This document shows, piece after piece, positions 1-7,946 of a DNA stretch of 46,957 nucleotides. The stretch comes from Cognatundibacterium curvum (GTDB lineage: Bacteria > Pseudomonadota > Gammaproteobacteria > Burkholderiales > Burkholderiaceae_D): contig NZ_JACOGD010000014.1 of assembly GCF_014284235.1 (NCBI RefSeq), positions 1 through 46,957 on the forward strand. Direction: 5' to 3'. The first letter of the stretch is position 1. Every line of letters starts with the position of its first letter. The position numbers and the translations under genes were made by a program. The notes beneath the pieces were generated by a model. It searched no databases, was not told the DNA's origin, and was given only the letters and a program-made list of their open reading frames with translations.

Positions 1-150
1 CTTTAGGCTTTTAGGTTCGCTTCATGTGCTCTGCGCTTTGCTTGTAGGTCTGAGGATTGGGCTTTGAAGGGCTGTATCCAGACTGCACATGACGGCAAGC
101 AGCTAACAGCCGAAGAGCAAAAAACATAAACCAAAAAACAAAAATCAGAA

Positions 151-190
151 AATAAAAACAAAGGGAGAACGCTCACGCGTTCTCCCTTTG
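151..190 (-). terminator. Intrinsic terminator of the decayed aminotransferase gene
   Basis: A perfect 14-bp stem (159-172 with 177-190) and a 4-base loop. Read on the minus strand, it is followed by a T-rich tract (positions 158 down to 151). It lies just downstream of the aminotransferase remnant on the same strand, so it is probably that gene's original terminator. From 1 to 150 I see no recognisable gene or RNA. Confidence 0.8.
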
Positions 191-194
191 TTGT

Positions 195-330
195 ATATGT
201 AGCTAATCGTGTTGATTGCAGCGCTTGAAGGCGTTGCAGTACCTGGTCCAGCGTACTTTGACGTTTCGCAAAACAGAAGCGCACAATACCTGATCATATT
301 CCTCAAAAATTCCGATAACTGGCATATTAC
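195..330 (-). pseudogene. C-terminal remnant of a PLP-dependent (methionine/kynurenine-type) aminotransferase
   Basis: On the minus strand, bases 293 down to about 210 encode a stretch containing GIVRFCFAKRQSTLD and ending near QVLQRLQAL. This resembles the conserved C-terminal end of class I/II aminotransferases of the YbdL/kynurenine aminotransferase type (typical form xxRFCFxKxxxTL). The frame is closed upstream by TGA at 294-296. The preceding bases read EEYDQ in the adjacent frame, which would join to GIVRFCF if one G were restored in the CAGG run near 288-292, so a one-base deletion is likely. The rest of the gene is missing, because pilV starts at 404 on the other strand. The original stop codon is not clear. 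What I see is the motif and the frame break; the family assignment comes from memory of the motif. Confidence 0.6.
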
Positions 331-403
331 GATAGACAAACGGTTACCTGATTTTCTCTCCCACATCTACAATACCGATACGCGTATACCATGGTAGGAA
401 GCT

Positions 404-976
404 ATGAAATTGAAACATACTCAGGGTTTCTCCCTTGTTGAAGTATTGATTGCGGTATTTGTACTCGCCATAGGCGTTATAGGTGCTGCAGGCTTACAAC
501 TGGCGGCTGTAAGAACGACACAGCAAAGTGGCTTTCAATCCGTTGCGGTGGCACTGGCAAGCGAATTGGCTGACAAAATGCGCTCAAGCGATGCTGTGAT
601 GAAGGGGGGGGATGCAAATAATCCATACTTGGCAATTAATTATAATTCGCTGACTGATCCTGCGCCAAGCGCGCCCGCTATGTGCTTTACGTCTGCTGCC
701 AGTTGTGATGCAAATGGTTTGGCGAGAGCGGAAATCTATGAATGGCTGGTGCGCGTTAAAGATTTATTGCCCGGAGGCCGTGTTATGGTGTGCCGCGATT
801 CAGCACCGTTTGACAGTACAAAGAAGGCGTTAACTTGGTCTTGTACAGCGGACGGTAGTTCTGGGATGACGATTAAAATCGGATGGAAAAGCAAAAATCC
901 GGATGGAAGTTTTATAGACAGCAATGGGACAATACCTCCCAGTGTCGCAATCACCGTTGAGTCGTATGTGAAATGA
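404..976 (+). CDS. pilV: Type IV pilus minor pilin / modification protein PilV
   Basis: A 190-aa minor pilin. It has the class III prepilin signal GFSLVEVLIAVFVLAIGVIG near the N-terminus: cleavage by PilD after Gly, Glu at mature position 5, then a hydrophobic helix. The next segment (QSGFQSVAVALASELADKMR) is typical of PilV. Minor pilins PilV, PilW, PilX and FimT prime assembly of the pilus and carry PilY1 to the tip. It is the first gene of the operon. The stop overlaps the pilW start (ATGATGA at 973-979), so translation is probably coupled. The globular part contains several Cys residues that could form disulfides. The start ATG at 404 has a weak AGGAAG-like ribosome site just upstream. 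Confidence 0.92.
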   Translation: MKLKHTQGFSLVEVLIAVFVLAIGVIGAAGLQLAAVRTTQQSGFQSVAVALASELADKMRSSDAVMKGGDANNPYLAINYNSLTDPAPSAPAMCFTSAASCDANGLARAEIYEWLVRVKDLLPGGRVMVCRDSAPFDSTKKALTWSCTADGSSGMTIKIGWKSKNPDGSFIDSNGTIPPSVAITVESYVK

Positions 977-2019
977 TGAATACATCAAAATTGTCCTCAA
1001 ACTCGCGCAACGTGATGCGCCTCAGATTTCAGATCGGTTTGACTCTGATTGAATTGCTGGTTTCGCTGATGCTTGGCCTTATTGTCGTGTTAGCTGCAAC
1101 AAGTCTGGTCGTGTCTACAAAAACCTTATTTACTGCGCAGACTGAAGGTAAGGATACGCAGGATACGGCACGCTTTGCGCTTGATAATATTGCGGCATCT
1201 TTGAGACAGGCGGGTTATGTGAATTATGATTTTAATAATTCCCCTCAAATTACCCCGGAAACGGCAAGTTCAGATATTTCCGGACTGGATGCCAATAGTG
1301 TAAGCGCAACATCAACTGGAATTGACACACCTAACGGCAGTGCCGTGAATTTCAGTGATGTCCTCGCTGTTCGCTATTTTGGTTCCGGTAGTGGGGCAGG
1401 TGACGGCATCGTGACAAATTGCGCCGGTTTTTTTGTTCCTGCACCCGTTTCTCCGAGTACCGCAGATCAGGATCGGGGCTGGAGTATTTACTATGTGGCA
1501 AATGATGCGAACAATGATCCTGAGTTGATCTGTAAATACTATAACGCGGCTTCAGGGAAGTGGTCTGCACAATCGATCGTGAAAGGTGTGGAGTCTTTTC
1601 AGGTTTTGTATGGAATTGACAGGAGTAATCCACCGGATGGTACTGCTAATCAGTATTTAACGGCAACCGCAGTAAATGCACTGGATTCAACGTTGGTACT
1701 GTCAGGAACAACACAGGCTGAACAAAAGCAGGATTTGAATCGAAAAACATACTGGAAGAAAATCTCTGTGGTGAAAGTCGCGATGTTAGTGCGGGGCACA
1801 CAGAATTCTCGTATTGATAAACAGACATCGCAATACGATTTATTCGGATCCGCTTATGCAGCAGCCAATGGCTCCAATGACAGAGGGACGACGATCATGG
1901 AATCACAACTACCGGCTGGCACGCAAAATCGTAGCCGCAGAATTTATACGACCACTGTTCAGGTGCGTAATTTGTGCTATGTCGATACCGATCGCGGCAC
2001 TTGTCTTCCTCCTCCATAA
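973..2019 (+). CDS. pilW: Type IV pilus minor pilin PilW
   Basis: A 348-aa PilW-family prepilin. The N-terminal signal GLTLIELLVSLMLGLIVVLA (about residues 19-38) gives the prepilin peptidase site and membrane helix. The following segment DTQDTARFALDNIAASLRQAGY is the conserved PilW stretch. The C-terminal part (VQVRNLCY) ends with paired cysteines. It functions with PilV, PilX and PilE as the minor-pilin complex in the inner membrane and at the pilus base or tip. The start overlaps the pilV stop by four bases. Length is normal for the family. An alternative start one codon later (the second ATG of ATGATG) cannot be excluded. Confidence 0.92.
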   Translation: MMNTSKLSSNSRNVMRLRFQIGLTLIELLVSLMLGLIVVLAATSLVVSTKTLFTAQTEGKDTQDTARFALDNIAASLRQAGYVNYDFNNSPQITPETASSDISGLDANSVSATSTGIDTPNGSAVNFSDVLAVRYFGSGSGAGDGIVTNCAGFFVPAPVSPSTADQDRGWSIYYVANDANNDPELICKYYNAASGKWSAQSIVKGVESFQVLYGIDRSNPPDGTANQYLTATAVNALDSTLVLSGTTQAEQKQDLNRKTYWKKISVVKVAMLVRGTQNSRIDKQTSQYDLFGSAYAAANGSNDRGTTIMESQLPAGTQNRSRRIYTTTVQVRNLCYVDTDRGTCLPPP

Positions 2020-2036
2020 ATGAATTGAGTCAGACC

Positions 2037-2690
2037 ATGTATTTCAAGGATATTGCTAAACGAAATCGTTCAAGCCGACTCTCTTGGCACTTGGCAAAGC
2101 GCGAACAGGGTGCGGCTTTGTTTGTATCACTAATGATGTTGATCGTTGTATTGATATTGAGTATTTCCATGTCAACTATTTCTATGCAGGGCGAAAAGGC
2201 ATCCCGCAACGACAGAGACAGGCAAATTGCACTGATGGCAGCGGAAGCTGCTCTGAAAGATGCGGAAATGGATATCGATCCGCAAACTGTCATTGCGGGC
2301 AGCCGTGCAGATACATTTGATCCTAAGTCGAATCTGTTTTTTGAGGCCGGTTGTGCAACCGGGGAAGCAAATTTATATCAGGGCATGTGCTTACCTGCAT
2401 CGCAAGGACAGACGCCAGTTTGGTTTATGATTGATTTGGCATCTGATGCATCTGGCTCCGCGTCGGTTAAATTCGGTCGTTTTACGGGACAGTCCATGGT
2501 GACCGGAAAGAGTTCCTTTCCAGCTAAATTGCCACGTTACATTATAGAAGCTGTGCAGGACTTAGAAGCTGGTCGTAAGGCTGACGAACAGACTAAATAT
2601 TTGTTCCGAATTACTGCCATTGGTTTTGGTGCAAATGAAAATACCCAAGTTGTTTTGCAATCGTTTTATCGGAAGGCAGAGAAGTCATGA
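2037..2690 (+). CDS. pilX: Type IV pilus minor pilin PilX
   Basis: A 217-aa PilX-type protein when started at ATG 2037. The motif REQGAALFVSLMMLIVVLILSISMS is the PilX signature: it has the short, atypical prepilin-like leader with Gly-Ala rather than the strict GFxxxE. It is followed by the conserved RQIALMAAEAALKDAE helix. An upstream start at 1974 would overlap pilW by 46 bases and add residues with no family match, so 2037 is preferred. The stop overlaps the pilY1 start (ATGA, 2687-2690). PilX belongs to the minor-pilin complex that connects PilY1 to the pilus. Confidence 0.88.
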   Translation: MYFKDIAKRNRSSRLSWHLAKREQGAALFVSLMMLIVVLILSISMSTISMQGEKASRNDRDRQIALMAAEAALKDAEMDIDPQTVIAGSRADTFDPKSNLFFEAGCATGEANLYQGMCLPASQGQTPVWFMIDLASDASGSASVKFGRFTGQSMVTGKSSFPAKLPRYIIEAVQDLEAGRKADEQTKYLFRITAIGFGANENTQVVLQSFYRKAEKS

Positions 2691-5600
2691 TGCGACACAT
2701 ATTTACCCGGCAGTTGACATCATTGGGCCTGCCTGCTCACCTGGTTTTGTTCGTTGCGGCGAGCTCACTCATGTTGAGTGCGTTTGCCGCACCACCAACA
2801 GTCAGTCTGGCGAGTGAACCGCTGTATTCGGGCGGTGGTAACGTTCGCCCCAACTTATTGCTGGACTTGTCAGTTGAGTTTCCAACAGTGAAAGCTGCTT
2901 ACACCAATGCCAGTGATTACAGTAAAGCGGTTGAATATATAGGCTATTTCAACTCAAAAAAATGTTATGTCAATGGTGGGTTTAAAACATTTTCCAGAGA
3001 TAAGAATGGGAACCTAATTACCAGTAGGACAGTAAGTACTTCTGATATGGCGAACGGTTATTTTTCCATATCAAAAGATGCGGATGCGAATTACGAATGT
3101 GGTGGTAACTCATTCAGCGGAAATTTTATGAATTGGGCTTCGTCTTCGTCTATCGATATGTTGCGCCTCTCATTAACCGGCGGGGATAGAATAGTTGATT
3201 CCTCTTCTCAAACAGTATTGCAACGAGCTTACTTACCTGATTTTTATAATAGTGGCTATTTCCGCCGGAAAGTAGTTGTAGCTTCCGCAACGATGAGTGC
3301 GCCAAGAGGAGTAACTCCTTATGACGTTGCAACTTTATACGTATTAAATTGCAATAATAAAATCATGTTTACGGATGTGAATGTGACTGGCGGCTGTGGA
3401 ACTCAGCGAACTTACCCGAATAATGACATTAATTCTGACACGCGCCTTGATATTGGATCAGATCGTGTTCTCGGAGAGTTTCTTGTGCGCGTACAAGTTT
3501 GTGACGCGCAAGAAAATACATCCAGGACGGATTTGTGTTTGCAATATCCGAATGGTACCTATAAACCAGTTGGGCAGATGCAGCGTAATCAGAATAGTGT
3601 GCGCTACGGAGCATTTGGTTATTTGATGGATAACGTGAATACACGATATGGTGGTGTGTTACGTGCCCCCCTGAAGTACGTGGGCAGTAAGCAGTATCGT
3701 GCAACGAATGGTTTTGCTGAAGAGGTGAATACCCGTCCAGAATGGAATCCCCTAACTGGCATTTATTATGATAATCCTGAAAATGACGCTACAGGGAATA
3801 GTGGTGTCATTAACTATCTTAACAAATTTGGACGTACGGGTAGTTACAAGGGGTACGATCCCTTAGGGGAATTGTATTACGAGAGTATCCGCTATCTGCA
3901 AGGAAAAGCGCCTACATCTAGCGCTATCTCGGGAATTACTGCTGCGATGCAGGATAACTTTCAGGTGTTGACAAACTGGACAGATCCGATTGAAGCGTCT
4001 TGTCAGAAAAATTACATTATTGCTATTGGTGATGCAAATACCCACCAGGATACTTTCATTCCGGGGGGGACTTTGGCTGGGGCCGGGCGTGGTTTAAGGC
4101 CTGCTGATGCTGCGACATCGCAGTGGCCTGCATTTGATGCAAAAGCTCAAACCGCACTCGTAGCTGCGATGGAGTCAAGTTCCAGTTCAGGAAATAGTGC
4201 GCCAGTTGCTTCACTAGCTAATATGGCAAGTGCATATACCGGGTCCAGCGGAGCCACGTTCTATATGGTTGGCACAGCATATTGGGCGCGGAATAATGAT
4301 ATTCGTCTGGATAAACCTGTAAGGGTTAAAACTTTTACGATAGACGTTGATGAAAACGGGAATGGTTCTATAGATAACACTGCTCGCGCAAATACTGGTC
4401 CAAGAGTGTCGCAGCTTTATTTGACTGCAAAATATGGTGGCTTTAGCGATTTGAATCTGGATAAAAATCCATTTATGACCTTCGATTCAGATGGCAAAAC
4501 CGCCATTGCAAATAATAAGGAATGGGCCAGTGGGAATGGTACTGATCCAGATAACTTCTTCCTGGCCAGTAATCCTAAGCGAATGATGGCAGCGATAAAT
4601 TCTATTTTCCAAACTGTCGCGTCAAGCGGGGGAACGCTTGCAGGAGTAGGGATCAGCTCTACCAGTTCAAGCGATAATCCTTTTGTGTATGAGCCCGGTT
4701 TTAAAGCAGAGAAATGGTCGGGAAGTTTAAAAAAACTTTCGGCAACGGCTGCAAATCCTAGCGCTGTCTGGGATGCGGGTGTGATTTTGACTGGTGATCC
4801 TGTAACTAAGCTTCCACCCAACCCATTGCCAGCTGATAGGAAAATTTATACATCGAAAATTTCTGCTGATGGTTCTCTGGCACTCGTAAGCTTCTCTGCA
4901 AGTGGTACTGGTAACTTTAGTGCATCAGATTTAGCTGCGTTAAATACGGATCCTCATACGGGCATCACAGATAACCTCGCCAGTGACCGAATACAATATT
5001 TACGTGGCGTGCGTACTCTGGAGCAAGGTAAGGACGCGAGTGGAAATACCACCGGAAAATTCCGGACACGTGACAGCGTGTTGGGCGACATCGTCAACAG
5101 CGCGCCAGTTTATTATGGTGCTCCAGCAAAAAATGTGACTGGCGTAGGCTATAGTGAGTTCTATTCGGCTAACAAAAATCGTCAGACAGCTGTATATGTT
5201 GGGTCCAATGATGGCATGTTGCATGCGTTCGATGCAGTAAATGGTCAGGAGATATTTTCATACATTCCTAATGCCTTGATTTCAAGCTTGAATGAACTGA
5301 CTGATCCTTATTATAGCCACAGTTCTTATGTGGATGGCCGTATTACAGTTAAGGAAGCACAGGTTAATGGCGTTTGGAAAACCTTATTGGTCGCAGGTAT
5401 GGGGGCTGGAAACAAGGGTGTTTTTGCACTCGATGTGACCAATCCTGCTAATTTTTCTGGTGGAATAGGTGCGTTATGGGAGTTCACCGATAAAGTTGAT
5501 AAGGATATGGGGTACGTACTCTCCCCGCCAATGATCGCAAAATTCCGTACCGGTGGTACTGCGACAAGTCCTACATTTGGTAACTTTGTCGTGATTTCGA

Positions 5601-6640
5601 GTGGTTATAATAATTATGACTATGACGTTAATGCGACAGGGCAGGGTGCACTATTCATCCTTTCATTAGATAAGAGACCGTCAGACCCATGGGTTAGAGG
5701 TAGTAATTACTTTAAATTAATGACACCTATCAAGGATAGTACGGCTAAAAATGGCCTCGGTGCCCCCAATGTAGCTTATGGTCCAAATGGGGCAGTGAGT
5801 TATGCCTATGCGGGAGATTTACAAGGGAATTTATGGCGCTTCGACTTTACTGCTGGGAGCCTGGATAAAGCCAAAGTCGCGAGTAAGCCGGTATTCACAG
5901 CAAAAAATTCAAGTGGTTCAGTACAGCCTATCACTGTGCAACCACAAATTGTTTTCGCTCCTGGCGGCGGCTACATCCTGACTTTCGGGACCGGAAAGTA
6001 CATGGAGACCTTTGATGTTACTCCGTCTAACTACATGTCTAATTCGTACTATGCAATTTTAGATACGACATATGACAGTGATGTGGTAGCTAGTCGCAGC
6101 GAGTTAGAACCGCGGACGCTTACTGCGGATGGTAGTGGCTTCCGAATCGGAGGGAATAAATTTGTGTATGGTGTAGTAACAGGAACCAAAAAAGGATGGT
6201 ATTTGGATTTTTCTAATTCTCAAAATACAGGTGAGCGTATACATCACACGCTGACTGGTACGCTCGCAGGTAATTATTTGTTTTTCAATACGCTTATCCT
6301 TAGTTCCGACCCATGTTCGGGAGGAAGTGGCAGGAAATACGCGGTCGACGTCCTGACCGGCATGAATAATGAAGTTACCGGCACTATATCGACCATCGGC
6401 TTACTTACTTCCCCGATCGTGATAAATATCTCTACGTCGTCGGGTGACAGGACAGGGACTGGCGCACGCAGAATCACTACAAAGATTTCTGTCAGAACAG
6501 CAGGAACCGGTAACTCTTCAGGCATTACAACTGAGAATTCAGCAGCGGCTGATGCAGTTACCCGCGCAGGTCGTATCAGTTGGCAGGAAATCAGGAATTG
6601 GCAAGAATTGAAAAAAGCTGCTACGGCAGGTGGTTCGTAA
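2687..6640 (+). CDS. pilY1: PilY1/PilC-type pilus tip adhesin with C-terminal beta-propeller
   Basis: A 1317-aa secreted protein. The signal peptide ends near LSAFA-APPT (residues 20-36). The first 600 residues are variable, with a vWA-like region around IAIGDANTHQD. A Ca2+-binding-loop-like motif, DVDENGNGSID, lies near residue 553. The C-terminal third is the conserved PilC beta-propeller. Its quinoprotein-like repeats include VYVGSNDGMLHAFDAVNGQEI (about residues 836-856) and AYAGDLQGNLWRFDF (about residues 1042-1056). PilY1 sits at the pilus tip, supports adhesion and surface sensing, and counteracts PilT-driven retraction; calcium binding controls this in Pseudomonas. The start overlaps the pilX stop. 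Length is at the upper end of the family. Confidence 0.92.
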   Translation: MMRHIFTRQLTSLGLPAHLVLFVAASSLMLSAFAAPPTVSLASEPLYSGGGNVRPNLLLDLSVEFPTVKAAYTNASDYSKAVEYIGYFNSKKCYVNGGFKTFSRDKNGNLITSRTVSTSDMANGYFSISKDADANYECGGNSFSGNFMNWASSSSIDMLRLSLTGGDRIVDSSSQTVLQRAYLPDFYNSGYFRRKVVVASATMSAPRGVTPYDVATLYVLNCNNKIMFTDVNVTGGCGTQRTYPNNDINSDTRLDIGSDRVLGEFLVRVQVCDAQENTSRTDLCLQYPNGTYKPVGQMQRNQNSVRYGAFGYLMDNVNTRYGGVLRAPLKYVGSKQYRATNGFAEEVNTRPEWNPLTGIYYDNPENDATGNSGVINYLNKFGRTGSYKGYDPLGELYYESIRYLQGKAPTSSAISGITAAMQDNFQVLTNWTDPIEASCQKNYIIAIGDANTHQDTFIPGGTLAGAGRGLRPADAATSQWPAFDAKAQTALVAAMESSSSSGNSAPVASLANMASAYTGSSGATFYMVGTAYWARNNDIRLDKPVRVKTFTIDVDENGNGSIDNTARANTGPRVSQLYLTAKYGGFSDLNLDKNPFMTFDSDGKTAIANNKEWASGNGTDPDNFFLASNPKRMMAAINSIFQTVASSGGTLAGVGISSTSSSDNPFVYEPGFKAEKWSGSLKKLSATAANPSAVWDAGVILTGDPVTKLPPNPLPADRKIYTSKISADGSLALVSFSASGTGNFSASDLAALNTDPHTGITDNLASDRIQYLRGVRTLEQGKDASGNTTGKFRTRDSVLGDIVNSAPVYYGAPAKNVTGVGYSEFYSANKNRQTAVYVGSNDGMLHAFDAVNGQEIFSYIPNALISSLNELTDPYYSHSSYVDGRITVKEAQVNGVWKTLLVAGMGAGNKGVFALDVTNPANFSGGIGALWEFTDKVDKDMGYVLSPPMIAKFRTGGTATSPTFGNFVVISSGYNNYDYDVNATGQGALFILSLDKRPSDPWVRGSNYFKLMTPIKDSTAKNGLGAPNVAYGPNGAVSYAYAGDLQGNLWRFDFTAGSLDKAKVASKPVFTAKNSSGSVQPITVQPQIVFAPGGGYILTFGTGKYMETFDVTPSNYMSNSYYAILDTTYDSDVVASRSELEPRTLTADGSGFRIGGNKFVYGVVTGTKKGWYLDFSNSQNTGERIHHTLTGTLAGNYLFFNTLILSSDPCSGGSGRKYAVDVLTGMNNEVTGTISTIGLLTSPIVINISTSSGDRTGTGARRITTKISVRTAGTGNSSGITTENSAAADAVTRAGRISWQEIRNWQELKKAATAGGS

Positions 6641-6661
6641 ATTGTGTATATCGGGGTAGTT

Positions 6662-7117
6662 ATGAAAAAAAATAACGGTTTCAGTTTGATAGAGTTAGTT
6701 ATCGTAGTGGCCATTCTTGGCCTGATTACTGCGTTCGCCGTTCCGGCCTATCAATCGCATGCCTTAAAAACCAAGCGGGCAGAGGCAAAGACGGCATTGG
6801 TAAAACTGATGCTACAAGAAGAGCAGTTTTACACACAGAACAACAGTTATATTGTTTTTTCTCAATCATCTACTGACGCTGCCGAAAAGAAATTTACCTG
6901 GTTTTCCGGTGCAACTGCGCCAGTCAGTAATTATGAGATTAAAGCAACAGCCTGTACTGGCGATGTCATTCAAAGTTGTGTGTTGCTAACTGCTATGCCT
7001 GGAACTATTAATGTAAATAAGGCCTTTAGTGACGCGGTATGCGGAAATTTGACTCTCACGAGTACTGGCGTCAAGGGTTTTACTGGAAGCCAGGGAACTA
7101 AAGATTTGTGCTGGTGA
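6662..7117 (+). CDS. pilE: PilE-type minor type IV pilin
   Basis: A 151-aa type IVa pilin-like protein starting at ATG 6662. The short leader MKKNNG is followed by FSLIELVIVVAILGLITAFAVPAYQ, the classic N-methylated prepilin helix with Glu5. It then has the pilin ATAxTALVKLMLQEEQFYTQNNSY stretch. Four cysteines lie in the globular domain; the last pair (VCGNL...KDLCW) probably forms the C-terminal D-region disulfide. An upstream GTG at 6644 is in frame but adds nothing that matches the family. In Burkholderiales this gene ends or nearly ends the pilVWXY1 operon and encodes a minor pilin, not the main PilA subunit. Confidence 0.88.
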   Translation: MKKNNGFSLIELVIVVAILGLITAFAVPAYQSHALKTKRAEAKTALVKLMLQEEQFYTQNNSYIVFSQSSTDAAEKKFTWFSGATAPVSNYEIKATACTGDVIQSCVLLTAMPGTINVNKAFSDAVCGNLTLTSTGVKGFTGSQGTKDLCW

Positions 7118-7120
7118 GCC

Positions 7121-7681
7121 ATGCGAAAAATAAATTTCTATCGTTTACATCGTGGTTTTTCATTAGTAGAGTTGCTGATAGCATTTGCTATAGCAGCGAT
7201 CCTGATGGCACTTGCGGCACCCTCATTTAATTCATTTATCGATAGCCAAAGATTGCAGACTGCGACCTTAGAATTTTATGCAGGTGTCAACCTTGCTCGC
7301 GCTGAGGCCATAAAGCGTGGGGCGCAAGTCACAATGGTTGCTACCGATGGAAGTAATTGGAAATCGGGCTGGACCATTTTTGTAGATGATAATGGTAATT
7401 TGAAGGCAGATTCCAATGAGAAGATTATTTTTACTCACGACGCGTTATCAAGTAAATTTAATGTAACCAGTGTTTTCACAGATAGCTCTTCGGCTTATGT
7501 TTCCTACACGGGTAATGGCAGGAGCCGCACAAAAACGAGTGTACAGCAGCCTCAGGCTGGAACCGTTTCTTTTACTTATAACTCAGTGACGCGCAGAGTA
7601 AAGTTAAATTTTCTTGGCCGAGCCAGGACATGTAATCCCGATAAAGATGCGACTTGCGATGCATCTGCAACAGGCGGCTGA
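7121..7681 (+). CDS. fimT: FimT/GspH-type minor pseudopilin
   Basis: A 186-aa GspH/FimT-family protein. The leader ends at RG, then FSLVELLIAFAIAAILMALAAPSF gives the prepilin helix. This is followed by QRLQTATLEFYAGVNLARAEAIKRG, the conserved GspH/FimT segment. FimT is a minor pilin; in some bacteria it binds DNA during natural transformation. In many gammaproteobacterial operons fimT comes first, whereas here it is last. The start is three bases after the pilE stop. The stop codon TGA (7679-7681) lies inside the transcription terminator stem, so translating ribosomes will touch the terminator. Confidence 0.88.
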   Translation: MRKINFYRLHRGFSLVELLIAFAIAAILMALAAPSFNSFIDSQRLQTATLEFYAGVNLARAEAIKRGAQVTMVATDGSNWKSGWTIFVDDNGNLKADSNEKIIFTHDALSSKFNVTSVFTDSSSAYVSYTGNGRSRTKTSVQQPQAGTVSFTYNSVTRRVKLNFLGRARTCNPDKDATCDASATGG

Positions 7682-7699
7682 TGTAGAGCCGCTTTTTTT
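7674..7699 (+). terminator. Intrinsic terminator of the pil operon, overlapping the fimT stop
   Basis: The stem GCGGCT (7674-7679) pairs with AGCCGC (7687-7692) across a 7-base loop and is followed by seven T residues (7693-7699). The TGA of fimT begins at the last stem base. Confidence 0.85.
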
Positions 7700-7861
7700 A
7701 TTAGCACAGATATAAACCCCATTAACATATCTAAGTGCAAAATTAATGCTTCTTTCGTATCCAAAGCATTGATACAATGCACTTCTGACGCAGATTGCAA
7801 GTAGTTTTCCTTAAGTAATGTGGCAAATTTGCATTGCCAGTTAACACTATCCGAATGATAT

Positions 7862-7889
7862 GATTTCCTGCATACAGAATTCAGGAATC
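7862..7889. repeat. Imperfect inverted repeat upstream of the polysaccharide locus
   Basis: GATTTCCTG (7862-7870) and CAGGAATC (7882-7889) form an inverted repeat with one bulged T. It ends 57 bases before the ATG at 7947. It could be an operator for the downstream locus or a chance palindrome. The rest of 7700-7946 shows no gene and no convincing promoter hexamers. Confidence 0.3.
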
Positions 7890-7946
7890 TTGCTCAAGTA
7901 AATTAGTGATTGCCTTTAGCAGTCTGATATCAAGCCTCATTTAAAA

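Noticed and set aside
7810..7840. A TGGCAAATTTGCATTGCC sequence resembling a sigma-54 promoter
   Set aside because: The spacing between TGGCA and TTGC is two bases too long (or three too short for the other TTGC), so it does not fit -24/-12.
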